In this document: positions 8,361-16,841 of the stretch, piece after piece
Numbering within the stretch: position 1 is the stretch's first letter
How the letters are laid out: every line of letters begins with the position of its first letter
Assembly: GCF_002154225.1 (NCBI RefSeq)
Contig: NZ_MTSE01000001.1
Span: 248,001 to 312,000, forward strand
Origin: Hymenobacter crusticola
Lineage (GTDB): Bacteria; Bacteroidota; Bacteroidia; Cytophagales; Hymenobacteraceae
Length of the DNA: 64,000 nucleotides
Reading direction: 5' to 3'
The notes under the pieces: model-generated
Told to the model about the DNA's origin: nothing
The model's database searches: none
Seen by the model: the letters and a program-made list of their open reading frames with translations, nothing else
Made by a program: the position numbers and the translations under genes

Positions 8361-11147
8361 CTACCCTTCCGCAACAGAGCTAGGGGGCACTGCCATCGTT
8401 TTTTCGTTCTGCCGGCGCAGGCGCTGGCACAGCACCCGCATGATGTTGCGGAGCACTTCGCTGCGTTCCTCCATCACGTCGTAGAAGTCTTCCTGATCGA
8501 GGCGGAAAGCCACCACGTTGCTTTTTGCCACGGCCGTGGCAGAGCGCGGCTCCGCATCGAGCAGGGCTAGCTCACCGAAAAAGTCGCCCTTGCGGAACGT
8601 GGCTAGGTGCTGCGCGCCACTGAAGATGCCGACTTCTCCCTCGTAAATGATAAACAGGGAGGAACCTAGGTCGCCCTTGGCAAATACTTGCTGCTCAGCC
8701 TGAAACGTTACTTCTTTCATGATGGGCACAATGCTGCTAAGCACATTCTCGGGCGTGGCCGCAAAGAGGGCCGTGTTTTTCAAAACCGCAACCCGCTCGC
8801 TGGCGGAGATGCGGGAAGCGGTGGCGTGATGACTCATGCGCGAAGACGTAAGCGTGGGGTGAGCAGCCAGCAACGGCTGGTAAAGAGCAGGTGCTTGTTC
8901 GACGAGCCGATCCAGCACTGCGAAGGCGCTTTCCTGAATCAGAATATTTTGGCTCTCTAGGTGCGGCAGCAGCTCGGCAATGGTAGCGGCGGTGGGCTGC
9001 CACTGGCTCAGGGCCGCGCTAATCGTCCAGTCGGAAAACGTGGACTCGCCGCGCCGAATGATGGTATCCAAAATAGATTCCTCCTTCTCTAGCGGCCCGA
9101 CCAAACTGGTGAAAGTCCGTTCTTTCTGCCGAACGGGTGCTACCTCAAACAACGTTTGAAGCGCCAGATAGATAGGACGCGCAATCACGTTATCCAGCAT
9201 TTCCAGCGCATTGGCCTGCCGCTCGCGGGCGGCGTGCATGACGCCGCGTTGGGCATCGGCAATCAGCTGGGGCGCGTACAGCTGGAACAGCAACCCAAAA
9301 ATGCGCTGCTGCACTTTGGTGAGCTCGTAATCGAGTGCCCAAGTGAGAATTTCATCGGTGGTAGTGGCCTGCCCATGCAGTAGCACTTGGGCTAGCTTCA
9401 TTTCAGCTAGCACTAGGCCCTCAAACAGCGGCGCCTCCGCAGCTGACGGCCCAAAACTGCGCAGCGCACGTAAGGCCACTTCTCGCCGCGCCAGGTTCGG
9501 CTGCTGCACCAGCCCCAGCAAGGCCTGGCGACTAGCAGGCACCCGAAGTTGGCCGCACACCAAGGCCACGCGCCGCACAAGCGTTTCGTCTGGGCTGGTT
9601 TGCAAGACGGCAGCTAGCTCGGGCATCGCCGCTTCGCCCAGCTGCACCAGTTGATCGGCCGCCGCGTGGCGCAGGTTTTTATCCGTGAGCGCCGCAATAA
9701 GCTGCTTTGTTTCTTGCCCATTTGCTAGGGTGGCCGTACCGTTTTGTCGGGCACCTAGGGCTTCCGACCAGCTCTGACCAATCACTTCGGTATCGGTGGT
9801 AAAGCGGCGGCTTAGCGCGTGATGTAGTTCGCTTAAGTAATGCCCGTAGGTGCGATGTAAAAAGTAAACGGCCCCTACCATGAACAGCGCCATCCAGGCG
9901 AAGGGCGCCCACTGGCTGAGCGTTGGCACCCAGTGCAAGGCAAATAGCAGCACGCCACCAAGAGCCATACCCAATGGCTCGTAGAAGCCTTTCACGAGCG
10001 TGTGCGCTTGCAACCGCTCCGGCGCTGACATCGGCTGAAATAGCACAAGAAACACCGGATCGAAGACGGCCCGGCGCAGCACTTCCAGCACCAAATAGAG
10101 TCCACAGAAATACAGCAGCAGCACACTTTCGCCCACTTGCTCCAGCCACAAGCCCCCAAATAGCAGCAAGCTGGCCAACACTACGATAGGCAACGCAATG
10201 AGCATCCAACGGATACCTAGCTTGCTCAGCAACGCGTGCGAAAAGAGCAACTTGAAGAGCGACGCCAGCAAGTACGTGAGCACCAGCACGCTTCCCACGT
10301 ACTGCATCACGCTGGCTTGGTCGTGAAACTTGTGCTTCACATTCACAAAAAACGAGTACTCCACACCCGTCGTGACGGCGGCAATAGCGGTCAGGCTCAG
10401 GCACAGCGTAAGCACCAACCGGCTGTCGCCGAACCACTTGCGCAGCCCCGGCGCCACGGCTTGCGTGCGGGCGGCGCGGGCGGCGGCTTTCACCGCCACG
10501 TCGTGCAGGCGGCCCGTGGCTTGCAACGTGAGCAAAGCTCCTAGGTAAGCCCCGAAAGCCGTGAGCAGCAGCCACAGCAAGTCGGAGTGATGATGAATCA
10601 GGATGGCCAGCACCGCACCGAGGGCTTTGGCGGGCATGTCGCCGGAGCTAATCACGCTAAATAGCCGGCGGCCTTGCCGCACATCGAACACCACCGCCGA
10701 CACACCCCAAAATTCCAGGTTGGTCAGCAGGTAAATTACGCGGTAGCCCGCCATAATGGCCACGGCCGCCGCCACCGAGTGCCCAAACGTAATCAGCACG
10801 CCCAGTACGCCCGTGACTACGACCACCGCCAGCAACACGCGCATGGCTAGGTTTTGGAGCGGCAGGTGGTGCTCGTAGTGCCCGTAGATTTTGCTGGCGC
10901 CCATCATGGCCAAAGCGGCCACGCCGTAGGCTAGGGGCAGATTACGCTCCGGGTTGTTTTCGAGCAGAATCACGTTGGCCGACACGTACACCAAGATGGT
11001 CCCGATGCCGAGCAAAAAGTTATGTAGAAAGAACAGCCCAACTGTACGCCCTTCGTCTGGGCGGATGCCAACCAGTTGCTGCCAGCGTTCAAGTAATGTC
11101 ATGCCAGAGAAAAAGGGAATACCTAGCCGTACCAATAGAAAGTGCAA
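8361..11147 (-). CDS. ATP/ADP-carrier-like membrane protein with HEAT repeats and cNMP-binding domain
   Basis: Up to 928 residues. Residues about 30-430 carry around 12 hydrophobic helices resembling the NTT/ATP-ADP-translocase branch of the MFS fold. Residues about 470-770 are helical HEAT-like repeats. From about 789 to the end is a cyclic-nucleotide-binding domain with an intact phosphate-binding cassette FGELALLDAEPRSATAV (E859, R868), which predicts cAMP or cGMP binding. A second in-frame ATG at 11102 (MTLLERWQQL) is a likely alternative start. The gene is convergent with the adenylate-cyclase regulator, only 57 bases between stops. I infer regulation of transport or scaffolding by cAMP; the substrate is unknown and nucleotide transport is not proven. 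Confidence 0.85.
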   Translation of the reverse strand: MHFLLVRLGIPFFSGMTLLERWQQLVGIRPDEGRTVGLFFLHNFLLGIGTILVYVSANVILLENNPERNLPLAYGVAALAMMGASKIYGHYEHHLPLQNLAMRVLLAVVVVTGVLGVLITFGHSVAAAVAIMAGYRVIYLLTNLEFWGVSAVVFDVRQGRRLFSVISSGDMPAKALGAVLAILIHHHSDLLWLLLTAFGAYLGALLTLQATGRLHDVAVKAAARAARTQAVAPGLRKWFGDSRLVLTLCLSLTAIAAVTTGVEYSFFVNVKHKFHDQASVMQYVGSVLVLTYLLASLFKLLFSHALLSKLGIRWMLIALPIVVLASLLLFGGLWLEQVGESVLLLYFCGLYLVLEVLRRAVFDPVFLVLFQPMSAPERLQAHTLVKGFYEPLGMALGGVLLFALHWVPTLSQWAPFAWMALFMVGAVYFLHRTYGHYLSELHHALSRRFTTDTEVIGQSWSEALGARQNGTATLANGQETKQLIAALTDKNLRHAAADQLVQLGEAAMPELAAVLQTSPDETLVRRVALVCGQLRVPASRQALLGLVQQPNLARREVALRALRSFGPSAAEAPLFEGLVLAEMKLAQVLLHGQATTTDEILTWALDYELTKVQQRIFGLLFQLYAPQLIADAQRGVMHAARERQANALEMLDNVIARPIYLALQTLFEVAPVRQKERTFTSLVGPLEKEESILDTIIRRGESTFSDWTISAALSQWQPTAATIAELLPHLESQNILIQESAFAVLDRLVEQAPALYQPLLAAHPTLTSSRMSHHATASRISASERVAVLKNTALFAATPENVLSSIVPIMKEVTFQAEQQVFAKGDLGSSLFIIYEGEVGIFSGAQHLATFRKGDFFGELALLDAEPRSATAVAKSNVVAFRLDQEDFYDVMEERSEVLRNIMRVLCQRLRRQNEKTMAVPPSSVAEG

Positions 11148-11222
11148 GATAGGTGCCTAGCCGCGCACAGTATCCGAATTTTCCTTTTAAGTTAGAGCAC
11201 CTATCCTTTCCCGCTGCTTGTC

Positions 11223-11810
11223 ATGGATTGCCACCGCGCCGAAACGTATGTGCTGCGGGAGTTGCGTGCGCACCTCTCGCCTACCCTCTACTACCACGGC
11301 TTGCACCACACGCTCGATGTGGTGCAACAGGCACAGGCCCTGGCGGAAGGCGAGGGCATCACCGATTCGGAGCTGCTGGCCCTGCTGCGCACGGCGGCCT
11401 ACTACCACGACTCCGGCTTCATGACCACTTACCAGGGCCACGAAGCGGCGGGCTGCGACCTAGCGCGGCGTGTATTACCGGATCTGGAGTATACGCCTGC
11501 ACAGATTGAGCTGATTTGTGACCTCATCATGGCCACGCGCCTGCCCCAAAGCCCCGGCGACTCCTTGCTGGCCAAGATTCTCTGCGACGCCGACCTCGAC
11601 TACCTGGGTCGCCCTGATGACTTTTGGCCGATCAGCCAAACGCTACGCAAAGAGCTAGAGGTGCATGGCTCCGCCGTGGACGATCATACCTGGAACTTAG
11701 GGCAAGAGAAATTTCTCAGCACCCACCACTATTGGACTACCACCGCCACAGCCCGCCGCGAGGCAGCCAAACAAGCACGGCTGGCGGAAGTACGCGCCTT
11801 ATTAGCTTAA
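11223..11810 (+). CDS. HD-domain phosphohydrolase
   Basis: 195 residues. The metal ligands of the HD superfamily are visible: H in YYHGLHHTLDVV, the HD pair in TAAYYHDSGF and the later D in ILCDADLDYLG. Such proteins hydrolyse phosphomonoesters or phosphodiesters of nucleotides; the short single-domain form does not reveal the substrate. It is divergent from the cNMP-binding transporter gene (76 bases between starts), so a shared promoter region is possible and a cyclic-nucleotide link can be imagined, but this is inference only. Start ATG at 11223 is the first plausible one. Confidence 0.85.
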   Translation: MDCHRAETYVLRELRAHLSPTLYYHGLHHTLDVVQQAQALAEGEGITDSELLALLRTAAYYHDSGFMTTYQGHEAAGCDLARRVLPDLEYTPAQIELICDLIMATRLPQSPGDSLLAKILCDADLDYLGRPDDFWPISQTLRKELEVHGSAVDDHTWNLGQEKFLSTHHYWTTTATARREAAKQARLAEVRALLA

Positions 11811-11895
11811 TTAACCTCGTCGGTAGTAGCAGGATACGCGCTTCTTTCTACCTTTCACCTGCTATTGTCGTTTGTCACTCTTTACCCTGGCCTTC

Positions 11896-12393
11896 ATGCT
11901 CTCAGAAATAATATTCTATTCCCTCGATAAGGCCATCCGACAATACCGCAAGTTTGCCCAAGCTAACATCGACCGCGCCGGCATTGACATCACCATCGAC
12001 CAGTGGCTGGTGCTACGCGTGATAGAAGAATTCGACGACCTGACCCAAGCGGAAATGGCCGACCGGGTGTTCAAGGATCAAGCCTCAGTGGCGCGCATCA
12101 TCGCCTTGCTGCTCAAGCGGGGGCTGCTAAAAGCTGAGCGCCTGCCGCAAGACGGGCGTCGTAGCCAGCTGCGCGTGTCGCCGCTCGGCCACGATGTGTT
12201 GGTGGCTGTGCAGCCGGTGGTGCTTAGCAACCGGGCCGTGGCACTCACAGGCCTTGGCGATGATGATTTGGCGCACCTCCGGCAGAGCTTGGAGCGCATC
12301 TATAACAACTGCCGCCCCAAGCTGCCCTTTGATAGCGCCACAGTCAGTGCAACAGTGCCTCACGCCGTACCAACTGAGCACGAGGCTAGCTAG
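11896..12393 (+). CDS. MarR-family transcriptional regulator
   Basis: 165 residues with a winged helix: DQWLVLRVIEEFDDLTQAEMADRVFKDQ (residues about 36-63, shown in parts) contains the helix-turn-helix, and LPQDGRRSQLRVSPLG forms the wing. Helices at both ends mediate dimerisation. The ATG at 11896 was preferred to an upstream in-frame TTG at 11872 because the protein then starts at the normal family length. MarR proteins usually repress a neighbouring gene and themselves in response to small phenolic or oxidising ligands. No obvious efflux or detoxification gene is adjacent, so the target is unclear. Confidence 0.9.
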   Translation: MLSEIIFYSLDKAIRQYRKFAQANIDRAGIDITIDQWLVLRVIEEFDDLTQAEMADRVFKDQASVARIIALLLKRGLLKAERLPQDGRRSQLRVSPLGHDVLVAVQPVVLSNRAVALTGLGDDDLAHLRQSLERIYNNCRPKLPFDSATVSATVPHAVPTEHEAS

Positions 12394-12615
12394 GAGTTAG
12401 CCTCTTTGCGCGGAGACGCGGGTAGATACTCTTTATTAGGCCAACATCTTAGGCCGAAAAACAGGCTTTTTGCGCGCTCACGGGCTCTGCCTTCTAATTT
12501 GCGCCTGCTTTTTGCTACTACAACCCTAATTGCTAGAAAACTAATCAGAATCTGTTTTTCGCTGTCGGGCAGGCTAGGCTTATTTCCTTCCGCTTGGCAG
12601 CCTGCTTTTAGTTGT

Positions 12616-12927
12616 ATGCTTACACTAATCGACTCATCCTCCAATAATTTACTAAACGCCGGCACTGTCGTTCGCGTCGTGTTCTCAACCGTGCCACCCG
12701 ATAACAAGGGCTTGCAGAGCGTGATTCGCAAGCGGTTTAAGATGCACATGCCTAGCTTTCGTATTCGGGCGTGTGGCAAGCTCACGGGTGAGCGGTACTA
12801 CGTCGATTTTACGGCGCCCAAGGATACTGAAATGCACAGCATTCGGCAGGAGGTAGATACCCTCGCCATGTCGTACGCGGTTACGATCAAGGAAGATAAG
12901 CTGGCTCGGCAAAACGCTTCTCACTAA
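12616..12927 (+). CDS. Small cytoplasmic protein of unknown function
   Basis: About 103 residues from ATG 12616 (MLTLIDSSSNNLL). The sequence predicts an alternating beta/alpha fold with the basic stretch VIRKRFKMHMPSFRIRACGK near residues 37-56, and no signal peptide or membrane segment. I recognise no family. An open frame continues upstream to 12406, but that portion has the composition of non-coding DNA, so I exclude it. The gene stands alone between the marR gene and a very long bidirectional terminator. Confidence 0.6.
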   Translation: MLTLIDSSSNNLLNAGTVVRVVFSTVPPDNKGLQSVIRKRFKMHMPSFRIRACGKLTGERYYVDFTAPKDTEMHSIRQEVDTLAMSYAVTIKEDKLARQNASH

Positions 12928-12947
12928 GGTTGGTGCCCGCGTTGCTG

Positions 12948-13014
12948 CTAGCCCCGCAAACGTCAGAACGCCTGAGCTAAAACAGTTCAGGCGTTCTGAC
13001 GTTTGCGGGGCTAG
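12948..13014. terminator. Very long perfect inverted repeat, bidirectional terminator
   Basis: Two perfect 28-base arms (12948-12975 and 12987-13014) with an 11-base loop lie between convergent genes ending at 12927 (+) and 13026 (-). Each arm starts or ends with CTAG. There is no long T-run, so termination or transcript-end protection would rest on stem strength. Confidence 0.75.
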
Positions 13015-13025
13015 GGTAGGCTTCT

Positions 13026-14276
13026 TCACTTAAGGAGACGCAGCGCCGTTTCCATCAGCAAGTCCTGCTGCGCGCCGTCAGTGGCTTTGCGCATATCCAC
13101 GAGCACCTTCGGGCGGTACTTCTCGCGGGGCGTGCCGTTGAGGTGGTAGAGCTTCTCGGCCGGGAAGTTGAACCCGATACCTGAGTTGGGCATTCTATAC
13201 GAATAGATGGAGCCGTTGAGCCGAGCTAGCTCAGTTCCCACCACCGTGGCGCGCTGCATGGCGTCGAAGGCGATGGTGATGCCCTCGCCCATGCTTGCCG
13301 TCCAGTGATTGACGAGCACTACCACGGGACGGGTGTATGGCGCCGGGCGCGGCGCCACCAATTCCCGCCACTTGCGCTTCACACCGTAGGTTTTTTCCTC
13401 GCTCACTAGCTCGTGCTCTTGGTAGGCTTGCTCCGTCGTAATGAAACGCCCCAATATAGCCCTGGCCACGGTAGTGTTGCCGCCGTTGGGCGTTTCACGC
13501 AGGTCAAGAATAAGCGCCTTAGTAGGCAACATAGTTGTAAGCGCGCTGTCGAAGGCTTGAATTAAGCCGTTATCAAACAAGCAGTTGTTTATCTTGATGT
13601 AGCCTACTCCGTCCCTTATGCGAGCATCTAGGTTGCGCGGGTAGTGTACGTTCTCCTGGAGCATGGCAGGCCGATCGGGTTGGTACTCTACCACGCCACG
13701 CGCCGTGCGCACCGATAGCTTGCGCGGCACGTTATGCGCTCCGGCCAAGGCTAGGTTTAAGGCGTAGGTGCGCACTTCCGCATCTACAGCGCGCAACGAC
13801 TTGCCCACGAAGGAACGAATAGCCTGCTCGACAGGCACGCCGCCGATGGCCACAATTTCCATTCCCGGCCGAATCCCGACCTGCTCGGCACCTAGGTGCT
13901 GGCGTACATCGAGCACCGTGGCTTTGCCAGCCACAAACTCGGCATACAGATCACTGCCCGAGGGAACCAGGCGCTGCGAATCGAACTGATTGGTGGTCAG
14001 GGAAGCATGGTTGTCGTAGAGCTCCACAAACACGTTTTCGAGTAGCCGGACAAAGGCGCGCCGCGAACGGACGGTGTCGGCCTGGGGTTGGTAGAGTTGG
14101 CGAACCTTGTCCCAGTCGGTCTGCTTTTTATCGAAGTAGGCGTAGTTGTCGCGTATGGTTTCCCAGAGATAGTCAAAGTCTTGGCGGTACTGCGCGGGCG
14201 TTAACTTGGCTTGCGCCAACGACGTTGACAACCCTAGGCCGGCAAGCAGGCCTAGGGTCAATAGCAATATTTTCAT
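13026..14276 (-). CDS. Exported S41-family (tail-specific/tricorn-like) peptidase
   Basis: 416 residues from ATG 14276, preceded in frame by six doubtful codons. A signal peptide (residues 1-21, SLAQA) is followed by an N-terminal helical region, a PDZ-like part (about 120-190, GIRPGMEIVAIGGVPVEQA) and the S41 core. The nucleophilic serine is probably in NHWTASMGEGI, matching the xxSMGE motif of this family, with ALILDLRETPNGG as the preceding core strand. It is probably a periplasmic or outer-membrane-associated protease that degrades or processes exported proteins. The promoter region is shared with the divergent pseudouridine synthase gene. Confidence 0.9.
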   Translation of the reverse strand: MKILLLTLGLLAGLGLSTSLAQAKLTPAQYRQDFDYLWETIRDNYAYFDKKQTDWDKVRQLYQPQADTVRSRRAFVRLLENVFVELYDNHASLTTNQFDSQRLVPSGSDLYAEFVAGKATVLDVRQHLGAEQVGIRPGMEIVAIGGVPVEQAIRSFVGKSLRAVDAEVRTYALNLALAGAHNVPRKLSVRTARGVVEYQPDRPAMLQENVHYPRNLDARIRDGVGYIKINNCLFDNGLIQAFDSALTTMLPTKALILDLRETPNGGNTTVARAILGRFITTEQAYQEHELVSEEKTYGVKRKWRELVAPRPAPYTRPVVVLVNHWTASMGEGITIAFDAMQRATVVGTELARLNGSIYSYRMPNSGIGFNFPAEKLYHLNGTPREKYRPKVLVDMRKATDGAQQDLLMETALRLLK

Positions 14277-14291
14277 GGCCGAAGAAGGCAA

Positions 14292-14336
14292 CAAAAGCTA
14301 GCTTCGCAAAAAGAGACGCTAGCTTTTGTAATTTTG
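14292..14336. promoter_or_regulatory. Palindromic operator candidate with adjacent -7 box
   Basis: Perfect 11-base arms CAAAAGCTAGC (14292-14302) and GCTAGCTTTTG (14318-14328) flank a 15-base spacer. Immediately next to the second arm is TAATTTTG (14329-14336), matching the Bacteroidota -7 consensus TAnnTTTG on the + strand, about 95 bases before the pseudouridine synthase start. The position just upstream of the divergent S41 peptidase suggests a shared control site. Confidence 0.4.
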
Positions 14337-14430
14337 TAGCATTCTCACTGACCGAACTGCAACGTTCGCGCACCGGGCCGGGCCCATGCGCAGGTCAGTT
14401 TCACCCCGAAATGTTCCTTCTTTTTAGCAT

Positions 14431-15021
14431 ATGACGCATCGTCATTTCCTCATTCACAAGCCGTTTGGCTACCTCAGCCAGTTTGTGTGCGAGCTAAAAA
14501 AGAAGAAATTGTTGGGCGAGCTGCATGATTTTCCGACGGGCACTATGGCCATTGGCCGCCTCGATGAGCACAGCGAAGGCCTGCTACTCCTAACTACCGA
14601 CGGCCGCGTAAGCGAAGCCATCCGCAGCAAAGGCGTTGAGAAAGAATACTACGCGCAGGTCGATGGGCTGATAACGGATGAGGCCATTACCCAGCTGCAA
14701 CAAGGCGTAGAAATCGGCCTCCGCGACGTGAAGTACCACACGGCCCCCTGTACCGCCTTCCGCCTGGAAACGCCCCCTGGCTTTGCTCCCCGCACCCGAA
14801 AGATCCGCGACGACCGGCATGGCCCTACCAGTTGGGTGTCCATTACCCTGACGGAAGGCAAGTTTCGGCAGATCCGTAAAATGACGGCGGCCGTGGGCTT
14901 CCCAACCCTGCGCCTGGTGCGCGTACGCATCGGCGACATTCACCTGCACGACCTGCCGCCGGGTAGCGTGCAGGAAGTTGCTAGCTTTGTACTCCCTGAG
15001 CGCGAAGAAGTAAGTAGCTAG
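14431..15021 (+). CDS. rluE: RluE-type 23S rRNA pseudouridine synthase
   Basis: 196 residues of the RsuA/RluE family without an N-terminal S4 domain, as in RluE. The catalytic aspartate is in GRLDEHSEGLLLLTTDG, and the C-terminal half has the conserved TSWVSITLTEGKFRQIRKM and VGFPTLRLVRVRIGD motifs. RluE converts U2457 of 23S rRNA (E. coli numbering) to pseudouridine; I infer the same site by similarity to the RluE branch, and another U target of the small synthase family cannot be excluded. Monocistronic by spacing. Confidence 0.88.
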   Translation: MTHRHFLIHKPFGYLSQFVCELKKKKLLGELHDFPTGTMAIGRLDEHSEGLLLLTTDGRVSEAIRSKGVEKEYYAQVDGLITDEAITQLQQGVEIGLRDVKYHTAPCTAFRLETPPGFAPRTRKIRDDRHGPTSWVSITLTEGKFRQIRKMTAAVGFPTLRLVRVRIGDIHLHDLPPGSVQEVASFVLPEREEVSS

Positions 15022-15171
15022 CGCTGCTTTTCCCAGGTACTACGCTCGCCAATGCGAGCCGCTACGACGCTTCTGTTACTGCATGAACTATAGTGCTGTA
15101 ACATCTGTTTTCAACGATACAACCGTTTCACATCTGGTGCCATCGGGCACCTTACATCTATAAAGACAAGC
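15022..15171 (+). promoter_or_regulatory. Leader region of cold-shock gene with short hairpin near the start
   Basis: The 150 bases before the cold-shock-domain gene contain no gene. A small hairpin, GGTGCC (15136-15141) and GGCACC (15146-15151), ends 20 bases before the ATG, close enough to affect ribosome access. Temperature control through the leader is known for cspA-type genes; here it is only a possibility. Confidence 0.3.
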
Positions 15172-15627
15172 ATGGGCAGATCACAAGCCACCTTCGGCAA
15201 GAAGGAAAACGAGAAGAAACGGTTACAGAAGCGCAACGAAAAGGCGGAAAAGAAGGAAGAGCGCCAAGCAAATGCGAAGAAGGGCCAGAGCCTAGACGAT
15301 ATGCTCGCTTACGTGGACGAGAACGGTAACATTTCTGCGACGCCGCCGGATCCGAAGAAGAAGAAAGAAATTGACCCCGAGACGATCCGTATCGTGACTC
15401 TGAAGCAGGAGGATATGGAGCAGGAAGATCCCATTCATAAAGGCACCGTTACGTTCTTCAACGAGTCGAAAGGCTACGGTTTTATCAAGGATTTGCAGAC
15501 GCAGGAGAGCATCTTCGTGCACGTGAACAAGCTGGTAAACCCGATCAAGGAGAACGACAAAGTGAACTTTGAGATTGAGATGGGACCTAAAGGGCCTAGC
15601 GCTTTTAATGTAAAACTAGAGGCTTAA
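15172..15627 (+). CDS. Cold-shock-domain protein with basic N-terminal extension
   Basis: 151 residues. The C-terminal 65 residues are a cold-shock domain with both nucleic-acid-binding motifs: KGYGFI (RNP1) and IFVHVNKL (RNP2). The first 80 residues are a highly charged Lys/Glu-rich helix (KKENEKKRLQKRNEKAEKK) followed by a linker, an arrangement common in Bacteroidota cold-shock proteins. It probably acts as a single-strand RNA/DNA-binding chaperone. It ends just before a long bidirectional terminator. Confidence 0.92.
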   Translation: MGRSQATFGKKENEKKRLQKRNEKAEKKEERQANAKKGQSLDDMLAYVDENGNISATPPDPKKKKEIDPETIRIVTLKQEDMEQEDPIHKGTVTFFNESKGYGFIKDLQTQESIFVHVNKLVNPIKENDKVNFEIEMGPKGPSAFNVKLEA

Positions 15628-15642
15628 ACCTCTACGCTCTGC

Positions 15643-15697
15643 TAGCACACGCAAAGAGGCAGCAACTTTCGACGTTGCTGCCTCTTTGCGTGTGCTA
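15643..15697. terminator. Long perfect inverted repeat, bidirectional terminator
   Basis: Perfect 24-base arms (15643-15666 and 15674-15697) with loop TTTCGAC lie between the convergent cold-shock gene and the AraC gene ending at 15726. Confidence 0.78.
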
Positions 15698-15725
15698 AGC
15701 GGCGAGGTACAGTACCCCACCTAGG

Positions 15726-16643
15726 TTAGGCCGACTGCCTAAACTCGGCTGGAGTCAGGCCTATTTTCTGCTTGAACAGGCGGCTGAAGTACGACGGATT
15801 TTCGAAACCCAAGGAGAAAGCTGTCTGGCGGACGCTCCAGGAAGTACTCAGCAACAAGCGTTTGGCTTTTTCCAGGAGGGCGTAGTGAATGTATTGCTGG
15901 GCATTCTGACCCGTGTGCGTGCGCAGCACGTCGCCTAGGTAGGCCGGTGATACGTGCAGGGCCTCGGCAAAGTGCTGCACTGTGGGCAGCGGCTGCTCGG
16001 CGGCAGTGTCGAGGTAGGTGGCGAGCAGGGCTTCGAACCGGCTGAGCAGGTCGGGCCCGTTGGTTGGCTCAACCGGAAATTGCCGGTGGTAAAACCGGTG
16101 GGCGTATTGCAGAAGCACATCGAGCTGGGTACTCAACAGCTCTTGGCTGAATGCGTCGTTGGGCTGTTCGCTTTCCTGCCGCAAACCCGCAACGGCGTAG
16201 TTCAGCAGTTGTTCCTCGCTCTCGGCCAACGCGAGGGCCTGCTGTACGCGGTAGGCAAAAAACGGATAGTTGCCCGGAAACGGTCCTGTTGGTCGGCGCG
16301 TCAGCAAATCTGGGTGAAACACGACCATCCAGCCCTGCGGCGCCTGCGCGGGCGCCCCGCCCGGTGGGCAAAACTGCACGGGCTGGCCGGGCGCGTAAAA
16401 ACCTAGCACCCCCTGCCGGTAATCGTACGCCTGCTGCCCGTAGGGGAGTTGCCCATCGAAGTGCCGCTTCAAGACGATCAGGTAGAGGTGGCGCAGGGCG
16501 GGTTTGGCCGGGAAATCGGAGACGGGGTACTGAGCTAGGTCGATGACCGTCACGAGCGAATGCGCGGGCGGGGCAAAGCCGTAATGCCGCGTAAAGTCGG
16601 CTACCGTATTCAGGACGGCAAAGGAGGCCGTTTGAGCTTTCAT
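15726..16643 (-). CDS. AraC-family transcriptional regulator
   Basis: 305 residues. The N-terminal cupin-like sensor region (about 1-190) is followed by two helix-turn-helix motifs in the last 100 residues; the second carries the family signature SVRQTAFSLGFENPSYFSRLFKQ followed by GLTPAEFRQ. It is divergent from a second AraC gene at 16842, with about 200 bases between. Direct repeats in that gap could be its operator. The effector is unknown. Confidence 0.93.
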   Translation of the reverse strand: MKAQTASFAVLNTVADFTRHYGFAPPAHSLVTVIDLAQYPVSDFPAKPALRHLYLIVLKRHFDGQLPYGQQAYDYRQGVLGFYAPGQPVQFCPPGGAPAQAPQGWMVVFHPDLLTRRPTGPFPGNYPFFAYRVQQALALAESEEQLLNYAVAGLRQESEQPNDAFSQELLSTQLDVLLQYAHRFYHRQFPVEPTNGPDLLSRFEALLATYLDTAAEQPLPTVQHFAEALHVSPAYLGDVLRTHTGQNAQQYIHYALLEKAKRLLLSTSWSVRQTAFSLGFENPSYFSRLFKQKIGLTPAEFRQSA

Positions 16644-16691
16644 GTGGGCGTTAGGAATGAGCAGTTCGCTACAAGCTAGGGGCAGCTAGCT

Positions 16692-16719
16692 CTTGTTGTT
16701 GGGGTAGACCTTGTTGTTG
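16692..16719. promoter_or_regulatory. Direct repeat, AraC-type operator candidate
   Basis: Two copies of CTTGTTGTTG (16692-16701 and 16710-16719), 18 bases apart from start to start, lie in the gap between two divergent AraC-family genes. AraC-type regulators often bind direct repeats with about two helical turns between half-sites. The low complexity of the repeat is a caution. Confidence 0.35.
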
Positions 16720-16841
16720 CTCTGAACAGAACGAACTACTAGCTATCAACTTACTTCCACCAAGGCGCATCTACTTGCGGCCCTCATGGGCACCAGACCA
16801 GTACGCATTCGTACTTTGTGAAAAAGTTAGCATTTCAGGCC

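Noticed and set aside
9679..10575. Open frame of about 298 codons inside the transporter/cNMP gene
   Set aside because: It lies on the same strand but in another frame of a gene with clear domains; its Arg/Ala-rich translation is typical of GC-rich frame shadows.
12406..12615. In-frame extension of the small gene at 12616
   Set aside because: The translation is Arg/Leu/Ser-rich without structure; the internal ATG gives a more plausible protein.
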